From the NCBI GenBank assembly GCA_003151375.1, contig PLXI01000101.1, positions 360-6,924 on the forward strand: a stretch of 6,565 bases of DNA. The letters run 5' to 3'. The notes beneath the pieces were generated by a model. It was not told the origin of the DNA and searched no databases. It worked only from the letters and a program-made list of their open reading frames with translations. The translations under genes were made by a program, and so were the position numbers. The stretch's first letter is position 1. The number at the start of each line of letters is the position of its first letter. Shown piece after piece: positions 1 to 5,405 of the stretch. Origin of the DNA: Hyphomicrobiales bacterium. GTDB lineage: Bacteria; Pseudomonadota; Alphaproteobacteria; Rhizobiales; Aestuariivirgaceae.

Positions 1-2
1 AC

Positions 3-212
3 GGCCTTGTTCACATCAGCGAACTTTCCCAAAACCGCGTGCAGAAAACGTCTGACGTGGTCAAAGAAGGCGATGTTGTGAAGGTCAAGCTTGTCGGTTT
101 AGACAACCGCGGCAAGATCAAGCTTTCTATGAAAGCTGTGGATCAAACCACTGGCGAAGATTTGAGCAAGAAGCAGGGCGGCGAAGCACCTGTTGAAAGC
201 GAAAACGCATAA
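3..212 (+). CDS. pnp: Polyribonucleotide nucleotidyltransferase, C-terminal S1 domain (5' end cut by window)
   Basis: The window opens inside a reading frame whose 69 visible residues begin GLVHISELS and run through VKEGDVVKVKLVGLD and RGKIKLSMK to a TAA stop at 210-212. This is the second half of an S1 RNA-binding domain in the form found at the end of PNPase. After it comes a short polar tail with the TGEDL segment familiar from alphaproteobacterial PNPases. PNPase is a trimeric, phosphate-dependent 3'-5' exoribonuclease that takes part in mRNA decay and RNA quality control; its S1 and KH domains bind substrate RNA. The catalytic RNase PH domains and the KH domain lie off the left edge, so only the C-terminal S1 part can be checked. 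Another S1 protein such as RpsA is possible but less likely, given the tail and the single terminal repeat. A hairpin terminator follows 20 nt after the stop. Confidence 0.88.
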   Translation, partial: GLVHISELSQNRVQKTSDVVKEGDVVKVKLVGLDNRGKIKLSMKAVDQTTGEDLSKKQGGEAPVESENA

Positions 213-231
213 TCGTTCTTTATTGAACTAG

Positions 232-264
232 AAAAACGCGGTGCAGAAATGTGCCGCGTTTTTT
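232..264. terminator. Bidirectional intrinsic terminator between convergent pnp and membrane-protein gene
   Basis: A perfect 10-bp inverted repeat pairs 232-241 (AAAAACGCGG) with 254-263 (CCGCGTTTTT). The loop of 12 nt is 242-253, and a T run covers 259-264. Because the stem itself ends in A on one side and T on the other, both strands show a GC-rich stem followed by a U-tract. It can therefore end transcription of pnp (+) and of the leftward membrane-protein gene. The stop codon of the leftward gene (TAA on the minus strand, plus positions 263-265) lies at the outer edge of this structure. Confidence 0.85.
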
Positions 265-1321
265 ATTGCCCTTGAATCACCGGAACTTTGTCTTGCACCC
301 CCATCGGCAACAGCGGCACCAACATTGCGCGCAGGGGCCGCCAAGCGACCGATAGCAGCAGAACCAAAACCCCAACCATCAACACGCCCCAGCCAGAAGC
401 CAAGCTGTGCGCGCTTCCATCTGAAGCACTGAATGAGCTCGCCAAGTTGCCGAACGAAACCATCAGATAGCCCAGCGATGAGACGAGCAAGGCACGCCGA
501 TCAATCGCCAGCGCCACCAAGGCCACACAGGCAAATAAGATAAAGGTCGAAGCCGCGCCACCAGCACCGGAACTGCGCAAATTGGCCATCAGAGAATGAA
601 TGATCATTGGTGCTGCCAGCATGTGAAGCCAAAAAGCGCGGTCTGCCAATTGTGTGCGGCGCAGGCGGTCTTGCATGTCAAAAAACATGGCCAAAGCAAA
701 TGTTGCCAGACCCAGCACCAGCAAAACATAAAGTGCAATATCGGCAAAACGATTGCCCATGATTGCGGCTAGGCCGCCCATCAGTACACCCACAAGTGCC
801 GCCACTCCTGCTGCAACCGTAATGGGCACATGGAAACGCCGCCAATGCAGGCCAACGCCGACTAAAGTTGCACAAGCGCTTGCGGTGAAAACCAGCGGCG
901 CGTGATTGCCCCACCAAGGCGCCCACATCGTCGCAGATGGTGAATCCGGAAACAAATGGGCAATTCCAATGAAGATGCTACAGGCGAATATCACCAAGAG
1001 CATAATGGAAGGCAAAGCCATGCGCATCCGCTTCGTGAAAAGTTCTGCCAGCCCCCATGCGGCCACAGGCGCAATGGCATATGCCCAGATGCCAGCAACG
1101 TAAAACAGCGCGCCAAAAAACAGCGCCAAGCCAATGGCAACAAATATATCGTTAAAGCCGGTAACCAGCCGAAGCCGCTCATCATCCGCCGCATCGCCGG
1201 CGGGCGTGGTCAATATAAAAGCCACCAATCTTTCTGCGGCAGTATTTTCAATCACCCCCGCCTTGACAGCGTTTTTAAGATCGGCTCCCGAAATGACCAG
1301 GCCGTCGTCGATGTGACTCAT
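263..1321 (-). CDS. Polytopic inner-membrane protein of unknown function (DUF2157-like)
   Basis: This 352-aa protein has a soluble N-terminal part of about 50 residues. It includes an ADLKNAVKAGVI segment at 13-24, a pattern seen in DUF2157-type membrane proteins where a short helix-loop precedes the membrane domain. The motif LRLVTGFNDIFVAIG at 50-64 leads into roughly nine or ten hydrophobic segments, near residues 57-75, 76-94, 103-122, 140-158, 164-187, 194-213, 231-247, 258-273, 278-294 and 309-326. The C-terminal tail is short and polar. There is no signal peptide, catalytic motif or known transporter signature, so no function is assigned. The ATG start has AAGGA at 1330-1334 on the minus strand with 8 nt spacing. 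The gene is monocistronic by position: divergent from hisB and convergent with pnp. Family membership is from memory of similar alphaproteobacterial proteins and is only moderately sure; that it is a real membrane protein is nearly certain. Confidence 0.85.
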   Translation of the reverse strand: MSHIDDGLVISGADLKNAVKAGVIENTAAERLVAFILTTPAGDAADDERLRLVTGFNDIFVAIGLALFFGALFYVAGIWAYAIAPVAAWGLAELFTKRMRMALPSIMLLVIFACSIFIGIAHLFPDSPSATMWAPWWGNHAPLVFTASACATLVGVGLHWRRFHVPITVAAGVAALVGVLMGGLAAIMGNRFADIALYVLLVLGLATFALAMFFDMQDRLRRTQLADRAFWLHMLAAPMIIHSLMANLRSSGAGGAASTFILFACVALVALAIDRRALLVSSLGYLMVSFGNLASSFSASDGSAHSLASGWGVLMVGVLVLLLSVAWRPLRAMLVPLLPMGVQDKVPVIQGQ

Positions 1322-1345
1322 TGCTGTTTTCCTTGTTTAGGCAGG

Positions 1346-1375
1346 CATATAGCACTTTTTTATTGCATCTGCTAA
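1346..1375 (-). promoter_or_regulatory. Candidate sigma-70-type promoter for the membrane-protein gene
   Basis: Read on the minus strand, TTAGCA (plus 1370-1375, four of six matches to the -35 consensus) is followed after 18 nt by TATATG (plus 1346-1351, four of six matches to the -10 consensus). TGC comes directly before the latter, giving an extended -10 element. Initiation would fall about 15-20 nt upstream of the ATG, with the Shine-Dalgarno at 1330-1334 inside a short leader. This is pattern matching in an A+T-rich stretch only. Confidence 0.3.
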
Positions 1376-1387
1376 GAGGCCCCGCTT

Positions 1388-1393
1388 GAAGGA
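1388..1393 (+). promoter_or_regulatory. Ribosome binding site of hisB
   Basis: GAAGGA lies 8 nt before the ATG at 1402. It is the only good Shine-Dalgarno site at the head of the his operon and fixes the hisB start. Confidence 0.75.
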
Positions 1394-1401
1394 TCACCCG
1401 C

Positions 1402-1992
1402 ATGCGTAAAGCCGAAATTGCCCGTTCCACCACCGAAACCTCGATCAAAGCCAGCGTCAACTTGGACGGCACTGGCACCTTTGCCGTGAAAACCGGCGTG
1501 GGCTTTTTTGATCATATGATGGAACAACTGGCACGCCATTCGCTGATCGATATTGAGATCGCAGCTTCGGGCGATTTGCACATTGACGATCACCACACGG
1601 TGGAAGATGCAGGCATTGCCTTGGGCCAAGCCGTGGCCAAAGCCTTAGGCGAGCGCAAAGGCATTCGCCGTTATGGCTCATGTGATCTGCCAATGGATGA
1701 GGCGCTCAGCCGTTGCGCGCTGGATATTTCAGGCCGCCCATTTCTCATTTTCAAAGTGAACTTCCCGACCGCCAAGATCGGCACGTTTGATACTGAGCTG
1801 GTGCGCGAATGGTTCCAAGCTTTCGCCATGAATGCTGGCATCACCCTGCATATCGAAAATGTCTATGGTGCCAATTCGCATCACATTGCCGAAAGCTGTT
1901 TCAAAGCTCTGGCGCGGGCTTTGCGTGATGCGCTGGAAATTGATCCGCGCCAGCAAAACCGTATTCCCTCCACCAAAGGTACATTGGGTTAA
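1402..1992 (+). CDS. hisB: Imidazoleglycerol-phosphate dehydratase
   Basis: HisB catalyses the dehydration of D-erythro-imidazole glycerol phosphate to imidazole acetol phosphate in histidine synthesis, in the cytoplasm. The protein is 196 aa, the normal size for the monofunctional enzyme; there is no N-terminal histidinol-phosphatase domain as in enteric bacteria. Both halves of the duplicated fold carry their metal-binding signatures: GFFDHMMEQLARH at 34-46 and DDHHTVED at 62-69 in the first half, and ANSHHIAESCFKA at 157-169 in the second. H64/H65, E68, H160/H161 and E164 are the expected Mn ligands or their neighbours. The C-terminus ends in the conserved STKGTLG. The ATG start is supported by GAAGGA 8 nt upstream. 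It is the first gene of the operon, and hisH starts 4 nt after its stop. In many Rhizobiales I recall a small DUF2628 gene between hisB and hisH; it is absent here. Confidence 0.97.
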   Translation: MRKAEIARSTTETSIKASVNLDGTGTFAVKTGVGFFDHMMEQLARHSLIDIEIAASGDLHIDDHHTVEDAGIALGQAVAKALGERKGIRRYGSCDLPMDEALSRCALDISGRPFLIFKVNFPTAKIGTFDTELVREWFQAFAMNAGITLHIENVYGANSHHIAESCFKALARALRDALEIDPRQQNRIPSTKGTLG

Positions 1993-1996
1993 GCGC

Positions 1997-2650
1997 GTGG
2001 GCAAAACTGTTATCATCGATTACGGCTCCGGCAATCTGCATTCAGCGCATAAAGCGTTTGAACGTGCTGCCGCCGAAGCCAAATTGAAGGAACAAATCAT
2101 CGTATCAGCCAAGCCCGAAGTGGTGGCTGAGGCCGACCGTATTGTGCTGCCCGGCGTTGGCGCTTTCAAAGATTGTCGAGGCGGCCTTATGGCGCTTGAC
2201 GGCATGGAAGAGGCGATGCGTGCAGCTGTGATTAGCAAGGGCCGTCCCTTCCTCGGGATCTGCGTTGGTATGCAATTGATGGCCACGCGCGGGCTGGAAC
2301 ATGAAACCACCAAGGGCCTTGGCTGGATTGCAGGTGATGTGAAACCCATCGCACCCAAAGACCCTGCGCTGAAAATTCCGCACATGGGCTGGAACACGAT
2401 TACGCCAACTGGGCAACATGCGTTGCTGGATGGCATAAAGACGGGCGACACTGGCCTCAACGCCTACTTTGTTCATTCATATCATGTGGAATGCACCTTG
2501 CCTGAAGACGTGGTGGCCACTGCAGACTATGGCGGCCCAGTCACGGCCATGATTGCCTATGAAAATATGGTGGGCACACAGTTTCACCCTGAAAAAAGCC
2601 AAGCCCTTGGTCTGGCGTTGATTGCCAATTTCTTGCGGTGGAAGCCTTGA
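1997..2650 (+). CDS. hisH: Imidazole glycerol phosphate synthase, glutamine amidotransferase subunit
   Basis: HisH is the class I glutaminase that makes ammonia for HisF; together they convert PRFAR plus glutamine into imidazole glycerol phosphate, AICAR and glutamate. The frame stays open far upstream into hisB, but homology starts at VIIDYGSGN. I place the start at GTG 1997, four nt after the hisB stop, giving 217 aa, typical of the family. The triad is intact: nucleophile C89 in FLGICVGMQ, and H197 and E199 in QFHPEKS. The PGVGAF loop at 52-57 and the IPHMGWN segment at 127-133 are also family hallmarks. There is no good Shine-Dalgarno at a useful distance (AAAGG at 1975-1979 is too far), so translation is probably coupled to hisB termination. 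The 3' end overlaps hisA by 4 nt. Confidence 0.96.
   Translation: MGKTVIIDYGSGNLHSAHKAFERAAAEAKLKEQIIVSAKPEVVAEADRIVLPGVGAFKDCRGGLMALDGMEEAMRAAVISKGRPFLGICVGMQLMATRGLEHETTKGLGWIAGDVKPIAPKDPALKIPHMGWNTITPTGQHALLDGIKTGDTGLNAYFVHSYHVECTLPEDVVATADYGGPVTAMIAYENMVGTQFHPEKSQALGLALIANFLRWKP
2637..2644 (+). promoter_or_regulatory. Ribosome binding site that decides the hisA start
   Basis: GGTGGAAG lies inside the end of hisH, a few nt before TTG 2647. It favours TTG as the hisA start over GTG 2638, which would itself be part of this site and has no purine-rich sequence before it. The spacing of about 3-4 nt is short, so the support is moderate; protein homology points the same way. Confidence 0.5.
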
Positions 2651-3375
2651 TCCTCTTTCCCGCAATAGATTTGAAAGACGGCAAATGCGTGCGCTTGAAA
2701 TTGGGCGATATGGCGCAGGCCACTGTTTATAATGAAAGCCCGGCAACACAAGCTTTGGCCTTTGAGCAACAGGGCTTTAAATGGCTGCATGTGGTTGACT
2801 TGAACGGGGCATTCGAAGGCCATTCGGTCAATGGCGCAGCGGTGGACGCGATTTTGCGCGCCACAAAAAATCCAGTGCAGTTGGGCGGCGGCATTCGCAC
2901 GCTTGAACACATTGAAAGTTGGCTTTCAAAAGGCTTGGCCCGTGTAATCTTAGGCACAGTCGCAGTGCGCAATCCGGCTCTCGTGATTGAAGCCTGCAAA
3001 AAATTCCCCGGCAAAGTCGCCGTCGGCATTGATGCCAAGGGCGGCAAAGTGGCTGTCGAAGGTTGGGCCGAGGCTTCATCACTCGGCGTTATTGAACTCG
3101 CCAAGAAATTTGAAGGCGCAGGTGTTGCGGCAATTATTTACACAGACATAGACCGCGATGGCATTTTGACTGGCATCAATTGGCCCGCAACCTTGGCGCT
3201 GGCTGATGCGGTTTCCATTCCGGTGATCGCCTCAGGTGGTCTTGCTTCGCTGGATGATATTCGCCGCATGACACAGCCAGATGCGCGCAAATTGGCGGGG
3301 GCCATAACCGGTCGTGCACTTTATGATGGCCGCATCAAACCCGACGAAGCACTATCAATTTTGAGGGCCGCGTGA
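2647..3375 (+). CDS. hisA: Phosphoribosylformimino-5-aminoimidazole carboxamide ribotide (ProFAR) isomerase
   Basis: HisA carries out the Amadori-type isomerisation of ProFAR to PRFAR on a (beta-alpha)8 barrel. With a TTG start at 2647 the protein is 242 aa and begins with the canonical MILFPAIDLKDG. The alternative GTG at 2638 would add only Met-Glu-Ala and lacks a ribosome site. Catalytic residues are present: D8 in PAIDLKDG, D129 in VGIDAKGG, and T166 in the IYTDIDRDG motif. Phosphate-binding glycines lie in QLGGGIR (78-84) and ASGG (195-198), one in each half-barrel. The start codon overlaps the hisH stop as TTGA, and the TGA stop shares its A with the hisF ATG. A 27-nt stretch at 3205-3231 is almost identical to one in hisF. 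A bifunctional PriA role is unlikely, since that form belongs to actinobacteria that lack trpF. Confidence 0.96.
   Translation: MILFPAIDLKDGKCVRLKLGDMAQATVYNESPATQALAFEQQGFKWLHVVDLNGAFEGHSVNGAAVDAILRATKNPVQLGGGIRTLEHIESWLSKGLARVILGTVAVRNPALVIEACKKFPGKVAVGIDAKGGKVAVEGWAEASSLGVIELAKKFEGAGVAAIIYTDIDRDGILTGINWPATLALADAVSIPVIASGGLASLDDIRRMTQPDARKLAGAITGRALYDGRIKPDEALSILRAA
3205..3231 (+). repeat. Near-identical direct repeat in hisA, partner at 3951-3977 in hisF
   Basis: These 27 nt match 3951-3977 at 26 positions; the only difference is G at 3210 against C at 3956, and the last 21 nt are identical. Both copies encode DAVSIPVIA before the second phosphate-binding loop of the barrel. The similarity comes from the common origin of HisA and HisF. 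That the wobble bases also agree is more than protein conservation requires. Confidence 0.8.
3363..3367 (+). promoter_or_regulatory. Ribosome binding site that decides the hisF start
   Basis: GAGGG at the end of hisA sits 7 nt before ATG 3375. This spacing supports ATG 3375 over GTG 3372 and over the internal ATG at 3384. Confidence 0.6.
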
Positions 3376-4139
3376 TGCTGAAGATGAGAGTGATTCCCTG
3401 CCTTGATGTCAAAGATGGCCGTGTGGTCAAGGGCGTGAATTTCATTGATCTGCGTGATGCAGGTGATCCAGTGGAAGCGGCCAAAGCCTATGACAAAGCG
3501 GGCGCGGATGAATTGTGTTTTCTTGACATCACTGCCACGCATGAAAATCGCGGCACGATGTTTGATGTGGTGAGGCGCACGGCAGAAGCTTGCTTCATGC
3601 CGCTGACAGTTGGCGGCGGGGTGCGCGCCATTGATGATATTCGCAACTTGCTGCTTTCCGGTGCTGACAAAGTTGCGATCAATTCTGCTGCCGTATCGCG
3701 GCGCGCGTTTGTGAAAGAAGCAGCTGAGAAATTTGGCAGTCAATGTATCGTTGTGTCCATCGATGGTAAGGAAACAGCGCCCGGTAAATTTGAAGTATTC
3801 ACCCACGGCGGCCGCAAAGAAACTGGCATTGATGCTGTGGAGTTTGCGCGTGAAGTAACAGCATTGGGGGCGGGCGAGATTATGCTCACCTCCATGGATA
3901 GAGACGGAACCGGTAAAGGTTTTAATCTTGCCCTCACCCGCGCTGTGGCCGATGCCGTTTCCATTCCGGTGATCGCCAGCGGTGGCGTTGGCACGTTGGA
4001 TCACTTGGTGGAAGGCATCAAAGAAGGCCACGCCACAGCGGTCTTGGCGGCCTCGATTTTTCACTTCGGAACCTTTACCATAGCTCAGGCCAAAGCCCAC
4101 ATGGCCAAGGCTGGGATTCCTATGAGGATGGCAACATGA
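3375..4139 (+). CDS. hisF: Imidazole glycerol phosphate synthase, cyclase subunit
   Basis: HisF takes ammonia from HisH and cyclises PRFAR to imidazole glycerol phosphate, releasing AICAR. From ATG 3375 the protein is 254 aa, within the family norm, and starts MLKMRVIPCLDVKDGRVVKG. Both catalytic aspartates sit at the standard positions, D11 in CLDVKDG and D130 in VSIDGK. Phosphate-binding loops are TVGGGVR (78-84) and ASGGVG (201-206), and LTSMDRDGT at 171-179 is the conserved strand-6 motif. The gene overlaps hisA by one base (TGATG) and hisE by four (ATGA), so the two IGP synthase subunits are made from the same message with hisA between them. HisF is a paralogue of HisA, and a near-identical DNA segment in both shows this. 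Confidence 0.97.
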   Translation: MLKMRVIPCLDVKDGRVVKGVNFIDLRDAGDPVEAAKAYDKAGADELCFLDITATHENRGTMFDVVRRTAEACFMPLTVGGGVRAIDDIRNLLLSGADKVAINSAAVSRRAFVKEAAEKFGSQCIVVSIDGKETAPGKFEVFTHGGRKETGIDAVEFAREVTALGAGEIMLTSMDRDGTGKGFNLALTRAVADAVSIPVIASGGVGTLDHLVEGIKEGHATAVLAASIFHFGTFTIAQAKAHMAKAGIPMRMAT

Positions 4140-4450
4140 GCACGATTGAAAAACTGGCCGCCACGATAGCGTCTCGCGCCAAGGCTTCACCAGACTCGTC
4201 TTACACTGCCAAGCTTCTCAATGCGGGCGTTGAAAAATGCGCCAAGAAATTTGGCGAAGAAGCCTTTGAATTGGCGCTGGCCGCTGCAGTAAATGACCGC
4301 GCTCACACCGCCCAAGAAGCAGCTGATGTGATTTATCACTTGCTGGTTTTGATGCAGGCCACTGGAGTTTCATTGAAAGAGGTTGAAGAAATTCTAACCC
4401 ATCGTGAAAGCCAAAGCGGCTTGCAAGAAAAGGCCAGCCGCAATGGCTGA
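4136..4450 (+). CDS. hisE: Phosphoribosyl-ATP pyrophosphatase
   Basis: HisE hydrolyses phosphoribosyl-ATP to phosphoribosyl-AMP and pyrophosphate, the second step of histidine synthesis. The 104-aa protein is a stand-alone HisE with the all-alpha MazG-like NTP pyrophosphohydrolase fold. Metal-binding acidic residues lie in GEEAFE (E41, E42, E45) and in EAADVIYH (E61, D64). The SYTAKLLNAGVEKCAKKFGE stretch (22-41) is characteristic. Because it is not fused to HisI, a separate phosphoribosyl-AMP cyclohydrolase gene must exist outside the window. The ATG overlaps the hisF stop as ATGA and has GAGGA at 4124-4128, 7 nt upstream. The last 8 nt overlap the start of coaA. Confidence 0.96.
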   Translation: MSTIEKLAATIASRAKASPDSSYTAKLLNAGVEKCAKKFGEEAFELALAAAVNDRAHTAQEAADVIYHLLVLMQATGVSLKEVEEILTHRESQSGLQEKASRNG

Positions 4451-5405
4451 GTTGGACGAAGATTTCGCGCGCGAAGTCTCTCCCTTCCGACGCTTTGCCC
4501 GCGATGAATGGGCCGCTTTGCGCGCTGATACGCCGATGACTTTGACAGAAGCCGATTTAGCTGAAGTCAAAAGCCTCACCGACAAAATTGATCTCACCGA
4601 AGTTGAGATGATCTATCTGCCGCTGTCGCGTTTGCTTAATCTTTACGTGCAGGCCAGCCAGAAACTGTTCAACGCTTCAAATATGTTTTTGCACAGGCAC
4701 GATTTGAAAGTGCCTTATGTGATTGGCGTTGCGGGCTCTGTGGCTTCTGGCAAGAGCACAACGGCGCGCATTTTGCGGCGCTTACTTTCGCGCTGGCCGT
4801 CCACGCCGAAGGTTGATCTTGTCACCACCGATGGTTTTCTATTGCCCAACGCAAAATTGGAAAGTGAAGGTTTGATGGCCCGCAAGGGTTTTCCAGAAGC
4901 TTATGATCTGCCCAATTTGCTGCGTTTCATGGCCGCCATCAAAGCCGGTGAACGTGATGTGGAAGCACCGCTTTATTCGCATCTCACTTACGATGTGCTC
5001 GAAAACAAAACGCAGGTGATTGATCAGCCTGATATCTTAATTGTAGAAGGCATAAACGTTTTACAAACGGGCCGCCCCCCACGCGATGGCAGAGGCATTC
5101 CCAATGTGTCCGACTTTTTCGATTTTTCGATTTTCATCGATGCCAGCGAAGAAGATTTACTGCAATGGTATGTGGAGCGTTTTCTGGCTTTGCGGATTGG
5201 CGCATTCACCGATCCTAAATCTTATTTTCATCGCTATGCGACGGTCTCAATTAAAGACGCCATCGCCACCGCAACAAGGCTGTGGAAAACGATCAATGAG
5301 GTGAACTTGCGTGAAAACATTTTGCCCACCAGACCGCGCGCTGATTTAGTTTTGCGCAAAGGCACAGACCACATGGTGCGCAGTGTTTTCTTACGGCGAA
5401 TCTAA
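4443..5405 (+). CDS. coaA: Pantothenate kinase, type I
   Basis: CoaA phosphorylates pantothenate with ATP, the first and usually rate-limiting step of coenzyme A synthesis, and in characterised members is feedback-inhibited by CoA. From ATG 4443 the protein is 320 aa, the usual size. The Walker A loop is GSVASGKST at 98-106 (K104, S105). The TTDGFL motif at 128-133 carries the conserved catalytic-site aspartate (D130), followed by the GLMARKGFPEAYD segment at 143-155 and the VEGINVLQ motif at 201-208. A frame extension back to 4404 would add 13 lysine/alanine-rich residues within hisE and is not needed. AAAAGG at 4428-4433 gives a 9-nt spacing to ATG 4443. coaA overlaps hisE by 8 nt and is the last gene of the his operon, an arrangement I know from Rhizobiales. 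Its final 15 nt overlap the end of the leftward gene that follows, and no terminator is visible. Confidence 0.96.
   Translation: MAELDEDFAREVSPFRRFARDEWAALRADTPMTLTEADLAEVKSLTDKIDLTEVEMIYLPLSRLLNLYVQASQKLFNASNMFLHRHDLKVPYVIGVAGSVASGKSTTARILRRLLSRWPSTPKVDLVTTDGFLLPNAKLESEGLMARKGFPEAYDLPNLLRFMAAIKAGERDVEAPLYSHLTYDVLENKTQVIDQPDILIVEGINVLQTGRPPRDGRGIPNVSDFFDFSIFIDASEEDLLQWYVERFLALRIGAFTDPKSYFHRYATVSIKDAIATATRLWKTINEVNLRENILPTRPRADLVLRKGTDHMVRSVFLRRI

Larger units (their letters stand above)
1322..1401. other. Divergent intergenic region between membrane-protein gene and his operon
   Basis: These 80 nt must hold the promoters of both flanking transcription units, unless they are transcribed from elsewhere. 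The ribosome binding sites are clear: minus-strand AAGGA at 1330-1334 and plus-strand GAAGGA at 1388-1393, each 8 nt from its ATG. For the his operon only a poor rightward pair can be suggested, TTGTTT at 1333-1338 and TTTTAT at 1358-1363 with a 19-nt spacer, and I would not rely on it. I see no room for, and no trace of, a histidine-rich leader peptide with attenuator, and no T-box. Confidence 0.6.

Noticed and set aside
956..1375. 139-aa open frame on the plus strand opposite the membrane-protein gene
   Set aside because: The opposite frame gives a coherent polytopic membrane protein with a good Shine-Dalgarno. The plus-strand product is compositionally odd and crosses the intergenic region.
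1322..1401. Histidine attenuator or leader peptide before hisB
   Set aside because: The region is only 80 nt, contains no run of His codons behind a start, and has no pair of competing hairpins followed by a T-tract.
1832..1996. Extended upstream start for hisH inside hisB
   Set aside because: The extra 55 residues would lie in hisB coding sequence and have no counterpart in HisH proteins, which begin just before VIIDYGSGN.
2020..2460. 146-aa open frame on the minus strand opposite hisH
   Set aside because: It overlaps the catalytic core of hisH; its Ser/Pro/Ile-rich translation shows no family resemblance.
3321..4190. 289-aa open frame on the minus strand opposite hisF
   Set aside because: It lies wholly across hisF with its catalytic residues in place. 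The translated product is rich in His, Arg and Cys, has no domain I recognise, and has no ribosome site of note. It is a shadow of the coding bias of hisF.
4404..4442. Upstream start for coaA
   Set aside because: It would add 13 basic, low-complexity residues inside hisE. ATG 4443 gives the usual CoaA length and has AAAAGG at 9 nt.
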